From Epidermidibacterium keratini (GTDB lineage: Bacteria > Actinomycetota > Actinomycetes > Mycobacteriales > Antricoccaceae), in the NCBI RefSeq assembly GCF_009834025.1, contig NZ_CP047156.1, positions 868,001 to 932,000 of the forward strand: DNA of 64,000 bases, written 5' to 3'. The notes below the pieces were generated by a model. It saw only the letters and a list, made by a program, of their open reading frames with translations. It ran no database searches and was not told the DNA's origin. Shown here piece after piece: positions 25,691 through 35,287 of this stretch; the stretch's first letter is position 1, and each line of letters starts with the position of its first letter. The position numbers and the translations under genes were made by a program.

Positions 25691-27025
25691 ATGTCCACCG
25701 AGACGATGAGCCGGGCCCGCTACCGCATCCTGGCCACCAACTTCGCCATATTGATGCTCAACTACGCCGACCGTGCCGTGATCGGTGTGGTCGCCCCAGT
25801 CATGATCGCCGAGTTCGGCTTCTCCAAGGCGACCTTCGGGTGGATCCTGGCCGCCTTCGCCTTCACCTACTCTCCCTTCGGGTTCATCGGTGGCTGGCTC
25901 GCCGATCGGATTGGGCCGCGTAAGACCATGGCGTGGGCCATCGCGGTCTGGTCGACGTTTACCGCCCTCACGGCCGCCGGGATGGGCTTCGTCAGCCTCT
26001 TGCTGATCCGACTCGCTTTCGGTGCCGGCGAGGGACCGCAGGCGACGGTGACAGCCAAGCTCATGCACAACTGGTTCCCCCGCACTGAGCGCGGGACAGC
26101 CCTCGGTATCGCCAACGCCGCCACCCCGCTAGGCGGCGCGATCGGGACGCCACTGGTTGTGCTGTTCATGTCGATCGCCAACGACAACTGGCGCGTGCCG
26201 TTCATCGTGCTCGGCGTACTGGGGGTATTCGCACTCATCGGCTGGCTCGCCGTCGTACGCGACGTCCCGCAAGAACACCCGGCCGCCAATGCCGCAGAGG
26301 TCAGCTACATCACCGGCGTTGACCCCAACGCCCAGCAGACGAGTGAAGGTGCAGGACATAACCGCCCGGCTCCGGTTCCGTTCCGCGAGTGGGGCCCCTA
26401 CCTGAAGCGACCGGCCGTGTGGTCGACCGCGTTGGCCTACTTCGGTTACGCGTGGATCCTCTGGACATTCCTGTCCTGGTTCCCCACCTATCTTGTCGAG
26501 GAGCGCGGCGTCGACCTCACGGCTCTTGCAATCGGTGGCGCCATCCCGTGGGTCGGCGGGTGCATCGGACTCGCGGCTGGCGGCATCCTCACCGACTGGC
26601 TGGTACGACGCAGCGGCAATCCCGTGGCACCCCGCCGCAACCTGGTCATCGTTTGCCTCACCATGACTGCGCTCCTGTTCGCCGCGATCGGCCTGGTGCG
26701 CACCGAGTGGACGGCGGTGCTGCTCATGACGGCAGTCGTGTTCTTCCTTTACCTGACCGGGGCGCAGTACTGGCTCATCGTCGGCGAGGCGGTTCCGGCG
26801 AACTCCTACGGCGCCGTGTCCGGTGCCGTGCAGGCATTCGCCACGCTCGCCTCGATCATCGCGCCGGTTCTCACCGGGTACCTCGTCGACTCCTCGCTCG
26901 GCTGGACCGGGGTGTTCGCCCTCGCCGGCGCGATCGCGATCGTCGGCGTGCTCGCACTGGCGATCTTTGGACGCGTAGGCCGCGAAACTCCGGCGTCACC
27001 GGCGCCGGCCCAGACCGCTTCCTGA
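25691..27025 (+). CDS. MFS transporter (ACS-like anion:cation symporter), likely importer of the sugar acid
   Basis: About 444 residues and twelve membrane segments. The loop 2-3 motif reads GGWLADRIGPRKTMAW and loop 8-9 has the weaker GGILTDWLVRRSGNP; N-terminal LNYADRAVIGVVAP is typical of the ACS/glucarate-tartrate branch for organic and sugar acids. The ATG at 25691 follows GAGGAA; an upstream TTG/ATG pair at 25676-25681 would add five residues. It is the last gene of the eda operon and is followed by a long hairpin terminator. Import of N-acetylglucosaminate or another sugar acid fits the neighbours. Confidence 0.85.
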   Translation: MSTETMSRARYRILATNFAILMLNYADRAVIGVVAPVMIAEFGFSKATFGWILAAFAFTYSPFGFIGGWLADRIGPRKTMAWAIAVWSTFTALTAAGMGFVSLLLIRLAFGAGEGPQATVTAKLMHNWFPRTERGTALGIANAATPLGGAIGTPLVVLFMSIANDNWRVPFIVLGVLGVFALIGWLAVVRDVPQEHPAANAAEVSYITGVDPNAQQTSEGAGHNRPAPVPFREWGPYLKRPAVWSTALAYFGYAWILWTFLSWFPTYLVEERGVDLTALAIGGAIPWVGGCIGLAAGGILTDWLVRRSGNPVAPRRNLVIVCLTMTALLFAAIGLVRTEWTAVLLMTAVVFFLYLTGAQYWLIVGEAVPANSYGAVSGAVQAFATLASIIAPVLTGYLVDSSLGWTGVFALAGAIAIVGVLALAIFGRVGRETPASPAPAQTAS

Positions 27026-27034
27026 CACCAACTT

Positions 27035-27084
27035 CGAAGGCGCGGCGGCGGCTGTCCCCCGGGGCAGCCGCCGCCGCGCCTTCG
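27035..27084. terminator. 20-bp stem terminator between convergent MFS and BCCT genes
   Basis: Stem 27035-27054 paired with 27065-27084 (arms begin CGAAGGCGCGG and end CCGCGCCTTCG), perfect over 20 bp, loop TCCCCCGGGG. It lies 10 bp after the MFS stop and 30 bp before the BCCT stop. Confidence 0.85.
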
Positions 27085-27113
27085 CTGTGAGCGCCTCGGC
27101 ACGTGCGCAGAAG

Positions 27114-29003
27114 CTACGACGATTTCGGCGGTTTTCTACTCCCGCGCTTACGACCACCCGATTCTTGGTCGCCGTCGACGCGCCTAGTGCTCTGGCGGCC
27201 GTCGGTGCCGGGACGGCGAAAATGCGGGCGCTCGGCACCACGGGTGCGGCTGAGCGCGTAGTCAATCCGCTCGTCTACCGAGTTGCCGAAGTGCTTGTCG
27301 AAGTTCTCCTCCAAGTGGTCGGTGAACTCGGTGCGGAAGTCTCGCCGACGCTCGTCGAGGTCCGCTCGGCGCATCGCGCGCAGGTCGCCGCTCAGCGCCT
27401 TGAGCAATGCGACCGCCATGGCCAGCAGCACGATGGAAAACGGCAACGCTGTCGCGATCGCGCCGGCCTGCAGGGCACCGAGCCCACCAGCGATGAGCAG
27501 CGCGATGGCGATGACGCCCTCGGTCAGCGCCCACACGACGCGGCTCCACGTCGGCGGGTCGGGGTGCCCACCGGAGGCGAGCATGTCGACGACGAGCGAG
27601 CCGGAGTCCGATGAGGTGACGAAGAAGATCGCGACCAGCACGATCGCCAGCACCGAGAGCACCGAACCGATCGGCAGGCCGTCAAGCATGTCGAAGAGCG
27701 CGTTCTCGGCGATCACCCGATCACCCTGCACGAGCCCGCCGTCGCCGAACATCTCGCGGAAGATCGCCGTACCACCAAGCACCGAGAACCACACGACGGC
27801 CACGGCCATCGGCACCAGCAGCGCGCCGATCACGAACTCACGCACGGTGCGCCCGCGCGAGATGCGAGCGATGAAGACGCCCACAAAGGGCGCCCACGAC
27901 ATCCACCAGCCCCAGTAGAAGACCGACCAGCTGGCCTGCCAGTCCGCTCCGGCCTGGCCGGTGTACGCCGACGCATCGAACGTCATCGGAAGCACGTTGC
28001 CTAGATAGACCCCGAGCGACTCGATCATGTTGCGGAAGATGAACAGCGTCGGGCCGGTGACGAGTACGGCGATCAGCAGTACGCCGGCCAGGCCGAGGTT
28101 GATGTTCGACAGCCACTTGATGCCCTTGCCGAGCCCGCTGATGACCGATGCCGTCGCGAGCAGGGTGATGACGATAATCAGCCCGATTAGCAGTGGCGTC
28201 GTCGGCTCGTCGACGACGCCCATGTGCGCCAAGCCGGCGCCGATCTGCTGCACACCAAGCCCGAGCGAGGTGGCGACGCCGAAGATGGTGCCGAGGATGG
28301 CGAGTACGTCGATGACATCACCAATCGGACCCTTCACGCGCTCACCGAGGAGGGGCTCAAGGGCCCACCGGATCGATACCGGGCGGCCACGTTTGTGAAT
28401 CGCGAGCGCCAGCGACAGGCCGATGATCACGTAGACGGCCCAGGGGTGCACTCCCCAGTGCACGAAGGTTTGCGCCATCGCCAGCAGCGACCGTTGTGCG
28501 GGATCCTCGGCGCCCGGCGGCTTAGGGTCGACGGTGGCAAAGCTCAGCGGCTCGGCGACCCCATAGAAGACCAGCCCGATGCCCATTCCCGCGGCAAACA
28601 GCATCGCGAACCACGACGCCCGACTGAACTCGGGTTTGTCGCCCTCGCGCCCGATGACGACCCGCCCAAACGGGCTGACCGCGATGAAGAGGGCAACGGC
28701 GACGAAGATCGCGATCGCCAGGATGTAGAACCAGCCGAAGTCGGCGACGATGATCCGCTGCACGGTATCGACGAGCACCATCTCGGTGCCGCCGGGCCAG
28801 ATCACCGCGACGACGCTGACGATGACCACGAGCGCAAGCGCCGGGTAGAACACGGCCGGCGCGATTCCGCCGCGACCGAGCCGTACGCCGTGCTCACGCA
28901 GCTGTTCCTCGATATGGGCGTCGGCCGCTTCGCGGTCCTCGGTGCCAGTGGGCGGTGGCGTGTCGGGAGACTGTGCGGTGTCCTCGCGAGCTTCGCTCGT
29001 CAT
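27114..29003 (-). CDS. BCCT-family betaine/choline/carnitine transporter
   Basis: About 629 residues and twelve membrane segments, with the family signature GWWMSWAPFVGVFIARISRG in segment 8 and WFAMLFAAGMGIGLVFYGVAEP in segments 3-4. A long charged C-terminal tail (EEN..KHFGNSVDER..., ending KRGSRKPPKSS) is the part used for osmosensing in related proteins. It imports a quaternary ammonium osmolyte with Na+ or H+. The ATG at 29001-29003 has GGAAGGA upstream. The membrane-protein gene lies 66 bp upstream on the same strand. Confidence 0.92.
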   Translation of the reverse strand: MTSEAREDTAQSPDTPPPTGTEDREAADAHIEEQLREHGVRLGRGGIAPAVFYPALALVVIVSVVAVIWPGGTEMVLVDTVQRIIVADFGWFYILAIAIFVAVALFIAVSPFGRVVIGREGDKPEFSRASWFAMLFAAGMGIGLVFYGVAEPLSFATVDPKPPGAEDPAQRSLLAMAQTFVHWGVHPWAVYVIIGLSLALAIHKRGRPVSIRWALEPLLGERVKGPIGDVIDVLAILGTIFGVATSLGLGVQQIGAGLAHMGVVDEPTTPLLIGLIIVITLLATASVISGLGKGIKWLSNINLGLAGVLLIAVLVTGPTLFIFRNMIESLGVYLGNVLPMTFDASAYTGQAGADWQASWSVFYWGWWMSWAPFVGVFIARISRGRTVREFVIGALLVPMAVAVVWFSVLGGTAIFREMFGDGGLVQGDRVIAENALFDMLDGLPIGSVLSVLAIVLVAIFFVTSSDSGSLVVDMLASGGHPDPPTWSRVVWALTEGVIAIALLIAGGLGALQAGAIATALPFSIVLLAMAVALLKALSGDLRAMRRADLDERRRDFRTEFTDHLEENFDKHFGNSVDERIDYALSRTRGAERPHFRRPGTDGRQSTRRVDGDQESGGRKRGSRKPPKSS

Positions 29004-29069
29004 CGCGTTCCTTCCGTTCGCTGCTGGACGGACAAAGCCCACAAGTTTACCGAACGACTACCTATCTCC

Positions 29070-30317
29070 CTAATCGCGCAGTCGGTCCCCGCTCTCGCGC
29101 GGCCGTTCGTCGAGCGCATCGAGCGGGCTCACCGTCGAGTCATCCTCAGGTGCGCGGTAGGCAACGACGTACGCGTCGCGCGCGGCCAGGCCGGTCTCCA
29201 GCTCGTCGACGATCGGGTGCACGAACTCCTCGCGATAGAGCGCATCGCTAGCCGACGACGCGGCAAAGCTGAGCCCGGCGAAGGCGCCGAGAAGCAGCGC
29301 GACCTTGATGAGCGTGAAGGAGCCGGGAAGGCGCGCCAGCAGCCCCGGCAGCTCCTCGGTCGGTCCACCGATCCACTGCGCCGCAGTCTGTTCTGGGATC
29401 GCGATCATCCCGAAAAGCACGAAGAATGTCGTGACCAGCAACGTAAACGCCAAGACCTGCAGCAGCTGGGCAAACACCGGGACGAGCAGCAGGTTGACCC
29501 GCTCGCCGTAGCGCAACGGCGGCGCCGCATCCGGGCTGACGGGTTCAAACGGGGTGCGTGCCAGAAGTACGTCGGGCCCGCGTGGCCGGTCACTGCGGTC
29601 GGCGTTCTCGCGCAGCTCGGCCAGCTGGTCGCGCATGCCGACGGCGATGAGTACGACGGCGATCAGCAGCAAGCTGCTCGAGACGAGCACGGATCTGCCC
29701 AGGCTCAGGTTGACCGCGACCTGCCAGATCTCGGCGTTGTAGAAGAAGAACATCGTGGCCACGACGAGCAACGGCAGCACCCGGGTCGCCATGACGCCGA
29801 TCTGGTTGAACGAGCGCAGCCCGCGGCGGGCGATCCAGCCGAGTATCGTGCCGATCCCGGCGTACGTGACCAGCCACACTGCCAGCAGCGCTAACGCGCG
29901 CACCCACCACGTCGGCGGCCAGTCGCCCAGACCCACGAGCGACGGCCCGGCGACCAACGCTGCGATCGCCGCGAGCGCGATGATGATCTGCACCGGTCGC
30001 GGTGCGCGGCGCATGACTACCGTAACAGCCCAGGCGACCGGGACAGCGGCCACCAGCAGTCCCAACCCGACGAGCGAGCGCAGTACCCGCGGGTCATCGA
30101 GCGCGACGGTGTCGACGTTGACGCCTTCGAGCTCGGAGCCGACCTGCGCCGCGAGCGCCATCGCCGTCGCGACCAGCGCCAGTCCCCACGTGACGGGCGC
30201 CGTACGCCGAAGCAGCGCGCGAAGGCGCACCGACGGCGGCAAGACCAGCGGCAGCCCCGCGAAGCGCAGCCAGTCCTCGCGCACTCGCCGCTGCGTCGGC
30301 GCCGCTGCTCGCTTCAT
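29070..30317 (-). CDS. Polytopic membrane protein of unknown function, paired with a Ser/Thr kinase
   Basis: A 415-residue protein with about nine hydrophobic helices, a soluble loop near 240-270 (RENADRSDRPRGPDVLLARTPFEP), and a cytoplasmic-looking charged C-terminus (DDSTVSPLDALDERPRES) with Ser/Thr residues a kinase could modify. No family recognised. It starts 7 bp after the kinase gene, so both are in one operon and it may be a kinase substrate or signalling partner. Confidence 0.75.
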   Translation of the reverse strand: MKRAAAPTQRRVREDWLRFAGLPLVLPPSVRLRALLRRTAPVTWGLALVATAMALAAQVGSELEGVNVDTVALDDPRVLRSLVGLGLLVAAVPVAWAVTVVMRRAPRPVQIIIALAAIAALVAGPSLVGLGDWPPTWWVRALALLAVWLVTYAGIGTILGWIARRGLRSFNQIGVMATRVLPLLVVATMFFFYNAEIWQVAVNLSLGRSVLVSSSLLLIAVVLIAVGMRDQLAELRENADRSDRPRGPDVLLARTPFEPVSPDAAPPLRYGERVNLLLVPVFAQLLQVLAFTLLVTTFFVLFGMIAIPEQTAAQWIGGPTEELPGLLARLPGSFTLIKVALLLGAFAGLSFAASSASDALYREEFVHPIVDELETGLAARDAYVVAYRAPEDDSTVSPLDALDERPRESGDRLRD

Positions 30318-30324
30318 GGCCGGG

Positions 30325-32103
30325 TCACTGGGTCGCGGCGTCCAGGAACGCCTCGTAGGTCTGCTCGTACGCCGAATCCGCCAACGTCGCCTCGCTGCTC
30401 TGGAACACCACGATGTCGACCGACGTCCCGGCCGCCATCGCCACGAACGTCACGTAGCGGTAGCCGGCGGGCGTGTCGTCGCTGGATTCGGTGCCGTCGC
30501 TGAGGCTCGACAGCGGGACGGCGACCTGGCGCAGCTGGTAGCTCACCGAGTCCGGCGGCGAGGGGTCGAACTCCGGGACGCTGATCTTCGAGGCGTTCGA
30601 GTAGGAGGTGGACTCCTCGCCGATGTTCGCGCCCAGGCCGTCCGTGGCATCAAGGCAGGTATCGAAGGTGGGACTGGCAAACGCGGTGACGAACTGCTCG
30701 GCATCACCGGCCGAGTTCGCGACGATCGAGACGGTGCGTCCGTAGCGGTAGGCCGAGGGCGACTCCTCGTCGGGGCTCGACAGCGACGTGTCGACGTACT
30801 GCGCGGAGGCCTTCGCATCGTCGATCATCGCCGAGAAGTCCAGCCCGAGGCACTCGCTGAGGTTGGACGGGCTCGGATCGGAGATGTCGTCTCCGGTGGT
30901 TCCGAGGGTGTTGGTGAGCAGGCTGATGTCCTCGGTGGTCTCCCACGTGCCCTCGCCGTAGTCTTCGCCACCGATGAGCAGGTCCGAGGCTGACGTGACG
31001 TTCTTGGGCTCGCGTGCGCCGAGCAACGCGATGCCCGCCCACACCCCGCCGGCGACCAGCAGCGCGAGCACGAGACCGATCGCGATCCACCGGCCGGTAC
31101 GCCGTCCGCCGCCTGCCGACGCGCCCTGGTGTGCGGTGGCCCCCGGCGGCGGGCCGTCCGGTCCGAGCGGTGCCGTCGACGCACGGGGACGATCCGACTC
31201 GACCATCGTCGGCGCAGTCATCGGCGTGAAGGGCGTCGTGGAGTCCGGCTTCGGCGGCACGATCATCTGGGTCACCGGCAGCCCCAGCTCGCGCTGCACC
31301 CGCTGCAGCTCGCGGCCAAACTCGGCCGCGCTCATCGGGCGCATGCCCGGCTGCTTAGACATCGCGCGCTCGAGCACCTGGGCGAGCGGCTCGGGTACGC
31401 CGAGCGGGCGCACGTCCGGCGGCGCGTCCTGCAGCACCCGTAGCAGCGTGGCGGCGACGTTCTCGTCGGTGTCACGGCTAAACGGCGCGTAGCCGAGGAT
31501 CGCGGCCAGCATCGTCGAGGCCAGCGAGTAGACGTCCGAGCGCACCGTCGCCTTCGAGCCGGTGAGCACCTCGGGCGCGGCGAAACCGGGCGTCGCGACG
31601 ACGTCGCCGGTCTTGGTCAGGTGCGCGTCGGCATGCTGGGCCTGCCCGAAGTCAGCCAACAGCGGTACGCCGTACCCGTCGAAGAGGATGTTGCCGGGCT
31701 TGATGTCGCGGTGCAGCAACCCCGCGTCGTGGGCGGTCTGCAGCGCTCCGCTGATCCGGACGCCGAGATCGAGCACCTGCTGCCACGGCATCGGACCGCT
31801 GCCCTCGACCCGGTCAGCGAGCGAGCCGCCTTCACAGAGCTGCATGACGAGATACGGCTCACCATCGGAGGTGGTATCGGCGGAGTAGACCGGAACGATG
31901 TTGGGGTGCCCGGAGACCAGACCGAGCGCCTGGCCCTCCCGCGCAAACCGGTCGGCAGCGGTCGAGTCGAGGCGCGCCGAGAGCAGCTTGACCGCGACAA
32001 CGCGGCGCAGCCCGGCCTGCATCGCGCGGTAGACGACGCCATTGCCGCCCTCCCCGATCTGCACAAAGTCAGTCAGGCCGGGGATGTCGGGCAGGCGTGG
32101 CAT
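30325..32103 (-). CDS. Membrane Ser/Thr protein kinase (Pkn type) with extracytoplasmic sensor domain
   Basis: A 592-residue Hanks-type kinase. The glycine loop IGEGGNGVVYRA is at about 14-25, the lysine in VAVKLL, the catalytic loop HRDIKPGN, the metal-binding ADFGQA, and the APE region APEVLTG. A Pro/Ser-rich linker leads to one membrane helix (WIAIGLVLALLVAGGVWAGIALL, about 340-362), then a ~230-residue extracellular domain with two likely disulfide cysteines, resembling PknH-type sensors. The frame extends upstream to 32253, but MPRLPDIPGL at 32101-32103 is the natural N-terminus; no Shine-Dalgarno is seen. Confidence 0.88.
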   Translation of the reverse strand: MPRLPDIPGLTDFVQIGEGGNGVVYRAMQAGLRRVVAVKLLSARLDSTAADRFAREGQALGLVSGHPNIVPVYSADTTSDGEPYLVMQLCEGGSLADRVEGSGPMPWQQVLDLGVRISGALQTAHDAGLLHRDIKPGNILFDGYGVPLLADFGQAQHADAHLTKTGDVVATPGFAAPEVLTGSKATVRSDVYSLASTMLAAILGYAPFSRDTDENVAATLLRVLQDAPPDVRPLGVPEPLAQVLERAMSKQPGMRPMSAAEFGRELQRVQRELGLPVTQMIVPPKPDSTTPFTPMTAPTMVESDRPRASTAPLGPDGPPPGATAHQGASAGGGRRTGRWIAIGLVLALLVAGGVWAGIALLGAREPKNVTSASDLLIGGEDYGEGTWETTEDISLLTNTLGTTGDDISDPSPSNLSECLGLDFSAMIDDAKASAQYVDTSLSSPDEESPSAYRYGRTVSIVANSAGDAEQFVTAFASPTFDTCLDATDGLGANIGEESTSYSNASKISVPEFDPSPPDSVSYQLRQVAVPLSSLSDGTESSDDTPAGYRYVTFVAMAAGTSVDIVVFQSSEATLADSAYEQTYEAFLDAATQ

Positions 32104-32294
32104 GGGGACATTCTGCCCGAGAGTCCTCGCCGGCCCCGTGAGGGCGCGGTCGCTGCCGGAAATGGACGTCAGCGGGCACCCCGAGGCGAAATACTGCATG
32201 GGGTGCCCGCTCTCGTCCAATTTGGGCACGGCGCGGCCGGGCGCTGACCGCACGGGTCGGGGATCAGCGCACGCCAGTCGGTAGCCTTTCTGGC

Positions 32295-33527
32295 GTGATC
32301 GCTTCCCGTGTGTACCTCACCCGCCTCGTCGGGTTGACCGTCTATGACCCGGACGGCGACACGGTCGGCAAGGTGCGAGACGTCGTCCTCACCCTGCGCA
32401 GCGACTCCTCCCCCGCACGCGTCATCGGCCTCGTCGTGGAGATCTCCCGCGGCCGCCAGTCGTTTGTGCCAATCGGGCAGATGTCCAGCGTCGACACCCA
32501 CTCGCTGCGGCTGACCACAAGCACCGTCAGCGTGCGCCGCTTCGAGCAGCGCCCGCACGAGCTGCTGGCGATGGCCCAGCTGCTCGACCGGCAGGTCACC
32601 GTCAAGGAGAGCGGCAAGCACGCCGTACTCGTGGATGTCGCGATGGAGCAGTCCCGCGCGAAGGACTGGCTGATCCGCAAGGTCGCCGTGCGCGAGCGCA
32701 CCAGCCGGCTCGGGCGCGGGCACGTCGTCCAGCTCGACTGGGACGAGGTCACCGGGATCATGCAGGTCTCGGGCAAGCAGGAGACCGCCTCGATCCTTGA
32801 GGAGCTTGAGGACCAGCGCGCCGCCGACGTCGCAGCCCGCATCCGCGACCTGCCCGAGGGGCGCCGCCAGGAGGTCGCCGAAGCGCTCGATGACGATCGG
32901 CTCGCCGACGTCCTCGAAGAGCTGCCCGACGACGACCAGCGCGAGATCCTCGCTCGCCTGGACGACGAGCGCGCAGCCGACGTGCTGTCGGAGATGGACC
33001 CCGACGACGCGGCCGACCTCCTGGGCGATCTTCCCGACGGCGAGCGCGAGCGGCTGCTCGGACTCATGGAGCCCGACGAGGCGACCCCGGTCCGCCAGCT
33101 GCTGTCGTACGGCGATGACACGGCCGGCGGTGTGATGACCAGCCAGCCGGTGATCTTGCACCCGGACACCACGATCGCCGAGGCGCTGGCGCACGTCCGA
33201 CGGCAGGAGATCAGCCCCGCGCTGGCCAGCCAGGTCTACGTCACCCGGCCGCCGTCGACCACGCCGACCGGGCGTTTTCTCGGCGTCGTCCACATCCAGC
33301 GACTGCTGCGCGAGGCGCCGTTTGAGCAGGTCGGCGCGATCACCGACGACGACCTCGACCCGCTCGGCCCAGACACCGATCTCGAAGAGATCACCCGCTA
33401 CTTCGCGACGTACAACCTCGTCGCCGCGCCGGTCGTCGACGATGCCGGCCGTCTCATCGGAGCGGTCACCGTCGACGACCTGCTCGATCACCTGCTGCCG
33501 GATGATTGGCGCGAGATCGATGGCTAA
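32295..33527 (+). CDS. MgtE N-terminal and CBS-domain protein with PRC-barrel (no channel domain)
   Basis: A 410-residue cytoplasmic protein. A PRC-barrel-like start (VYLTRLVGLTVYDPDGDTVGKV) is followed by the MgtE N domain, seen as repeated ALDDDRLADVLEELPDDDQ / LDDERAADVLSEMDPDDAAD helices, and two CBS motifs (GVMTSQPVILHPDTT; NLVAAPVVDDAGRLIGAVTVDD). The membrane pore of MgtE is absent, so it may sense Mg2+ or nucleotide. The order with DUF1003 and mrp is the one I recall near Rv1232c of M. tuberculosis. The GTG start lacks a clear ribosome-binding site. It overlaps the next gene by 8 bp. Confidence 0.88.
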   Translation: MIASRVYLTRLVGLTVYDPDGDTVGKVRDVVLTLRSDSSPARVIGLVVEISRGRQSFVPIGQMSSVDTHSLRLTTSTVSVRRFEQRPHELLAMAQLLDRQVTVKESGKHAVLVDVAMEQSRAKDWLIRKVAVRERTSRLGRGHVVQLDWDEVTGIMQVSGKQETASILEELEDQRAADVAARIRDLPEGRRQEVAEALDDDRLADVLEELPDDDQREILARLDDERAADVLSEMDPDDAADLLGDLPDGERERLLGLMEPDEATPVRQLLSYGDDTAGGVMTSQPVILHPDTTIAEALAHVRRQEISPALASQVYVTRPPSTTPTGRFLGVVHIQRLLREAPFEQVGAITDDDLDPLGPDTDLEEITRYFATYNLVAAPVVDDAGRLIGAVTVDDLLDHLLPDDWREIDG

Positions 33528-34059
33528 GACCGACCGCACGTCCCGCACGCGCTCCACGCGCGATGACCGGCTCGCCACCCCGAAGTCGGGCTCGAGCCGC
33601 ACGATCCGCATCGACTCCGACCGCTTCGGCGAATGGTCGGAGGCGATCGCCCGCTTCTTCGGCACGACGCAGTACCTCGTCATGCAGACCGCGGTGGTGA
33701 TCGTGTGGATCCTGCTTAATATCTTCGCGGTCTCGATGCGCTGGGACCCCTACCCGTTCATCCTGCTGAACCTGGCCTTCTCCACCCAGGCGGCGTACGC
33801 CGCACCGCTGATCCTGCTCGCACAAAACCGGCAGGAGGCTCGCGATCGCGCCTCGCTGGAGGAAGACCGCTCGCGCGCTGTCGCGGCCAAGGCCGACACC
33901 GAGTTCATCGCCCGCGAGCTGGCCTCGCTGCGCCTAGCGATCGGCGAGCTGGCCACCCGCGACTTCGTGCGCTCGGAACTGGAGAAGATGCTCGCCGAGT
34001 CGCAGGATGATGACGAAGGCAAGGACGGCGCGAAGCGGGGCAAGTCCGGCAAGAAGTGA
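33520..34059 (+). CDS. DUF1003 membrane protein
   Basis: A 179-residue protein with two membrane helices (VMQTAVVIVWILLNIFAV and PFILLNLAFSTQAAYAAPLILL) typical of DUF1003, then a coiled coil (ARDRASLEEDRSRAVAAKADTE) and an acidic/lysine tail. It overlaps the MgtE/CBS gene by 8 bp, so the pair is probably one functional unit, perhaps linked to Mg2+ handling. Function of DUF1003 is not established. Confidence 0.88.
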   Translation: MAKTDRTSRTRSTRDDRLATPKSGSSRTIRIDSDRFGEWSEAIARFFGTTQYLVMQTAVVIVWILLNIFAVSMRWDPYPFILLNLAFSTQAAYAAPLILLAQNRQEARDRASLEEDRSRAVAAKADTEFIARELASLRLAIGELATRDFVRSELEKMLAESQDDDEGKDGAKRGKSGKK

Positions 34060-34140
34060 GCCGTGGGCGCCACGCTCCGGCGTACTCGCACGCGGCGTAG
34101 CATGAGGTGTTCCCTGCTCGCTAGCCCCTGAGGTTGCTTC

Positions 34141-35283
34141 ATGCCTGCCGTAGTCGATCGCGACTCCGTCGATGCCGCGCTTGCCACCGTCAACGACCCG
34201 GAGATCCGCCGGCCGCTGACCGAGATCGGGATGATCAAGGACGTGCAGATCGCCGACAGTGGCGATGTGGCTGTCACCGTCCTGCTCACCGTCGCCGGCT
34301 GTCCGATGCGCGAGACGCTGATCCGCGACGTCCAGCAGGCCGTCGGCCGCGTGCCGGGCGTGGCCGGGGTCAACGTCGACTTCGACGTGATGACCGACGA
34401 GCAGCGCACCGAGCTGCGCACCCAGCTGCGCGGTGGCTCGCCCGAGCCGGTGATCCCCTTCTCCCAGCCGGGCAACCTCACCCGGGTGTACGCCGTTGCC
34501 TCCGGCAAGGGCGGCGTCGGCAAGTCCAGCGTGACGGTCAACCTCGCGGTGGCGATGGCCCAGCAGGGCCTGCGCGTCGGTGTCGTGGACGCCGACATCT
34601 ACGGTTTCTCAGTCCCGCGCATGCTCGGCGTCGACCACGCACCCACGCAGGTCGACAACATGATCATGCCGCCGCAGGCGAACGGCGTCTCGGTCATCTC
34701 GATCGGGATGTTCACCCCCGGCAACGCCCCGGTCGTCTGGCGCGGACCGATGCTGCACCGTGCGCTGCAGCAGTTCCTTGCCGACGTCTACTGGGGAGAT
34801 CTCGACGTGCTGCTGCTCGACCTGCCGCCGGGCACCGGCGACGTCGCGATCTCGATCGCGCAGCTGCTGCCGAGCTCGGAGCTGATCGTCGTCACGACGC
34901 CGCAGCTGGCCGCCCGTGAGGTTGCCGAGCGAGCCGGCGCGATCGCCAACCAGACCCACCAGCAGATCGTCGGCGTCATCGAAAACATGTCCTCGTTCCC
35001 GTGCCCGCACTGCGGTGAGCCGATCGACATCTTCGGCAGCGGCGGCGGTCAGGCCGTCGCCGACTCGTTGACCACCTCGACCGGCACGCGGGTTCCGCTG
35101 CTGGGTCAGGTGCCCCTCGACGTGCGTCTACGTGAGGGCGGCGACGAAGGCGAGCCGCTGGTGCTCGCCGATCCGGAGTCCGGCGCTGGCAAGGCGCTGC
35201 ACGAGATCGCCGCCAAGCTGGCGAGCCGCGAGCGCGGACTGGCCGGCATGTCGCTGGGCATCACGCCGGTCCGCAAGGGATAG
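34141..35283 (+). CDS. mrp: Mrp/ApbC-type P-loop ATPase, Fe-S cluster carrier
   Basis: A 380-residue protein with an N-terminal DUF59/MIP18 domain (ALATVNDPEIRRPLTEIG ... AGCPMRETL), the deviant Walker A GKGGVGKSS at about 121-129, and the cluster-binding CxxC in FPCPHCGE. Such homodimers bind a [4Fe-4S] cluster and pass it to apo-enzymes in the cytoplasm. The ATG has TGAGG upstream. It is convergent with the 202-residue coiled-coil gene, with 4 bp between the stops. Confidence 0.93.
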   Translation: MPAVVDRDSVDAALATVNDPEIRRPLTEIGMIKDVQIADSGDVAVTVLLTVAGCPMRETLIRDVQQAVGRVPGVAGVNVDFDVMTDEQRTELRTQLRGGSPEPVIPFSQPGNLTRVYAVASGKGGVGKSSVTVNLAVAMAQQGLRVGVVDADIYGFSVPRMLGVDHAPTQVDNMIMPPQANGVSVISIGMFTPGNAPVVWRGPMLHRALQQFLADVYWGDLDVLLLDLPPGTGDVAISIAQLLPSSELIVVTTPQLAAREVAERAGAIANQTHQQIVGVIENMSSFPCPHCGEPIDIFGSGGGQAVADSLTTSTGTRVPLLGQVPLDVRLREGGDEGEPLVLADPESGAGKALHEIAAKLASRERGLAGMSLGITPVRKG

Positions 35284-35287
35284 CGCG

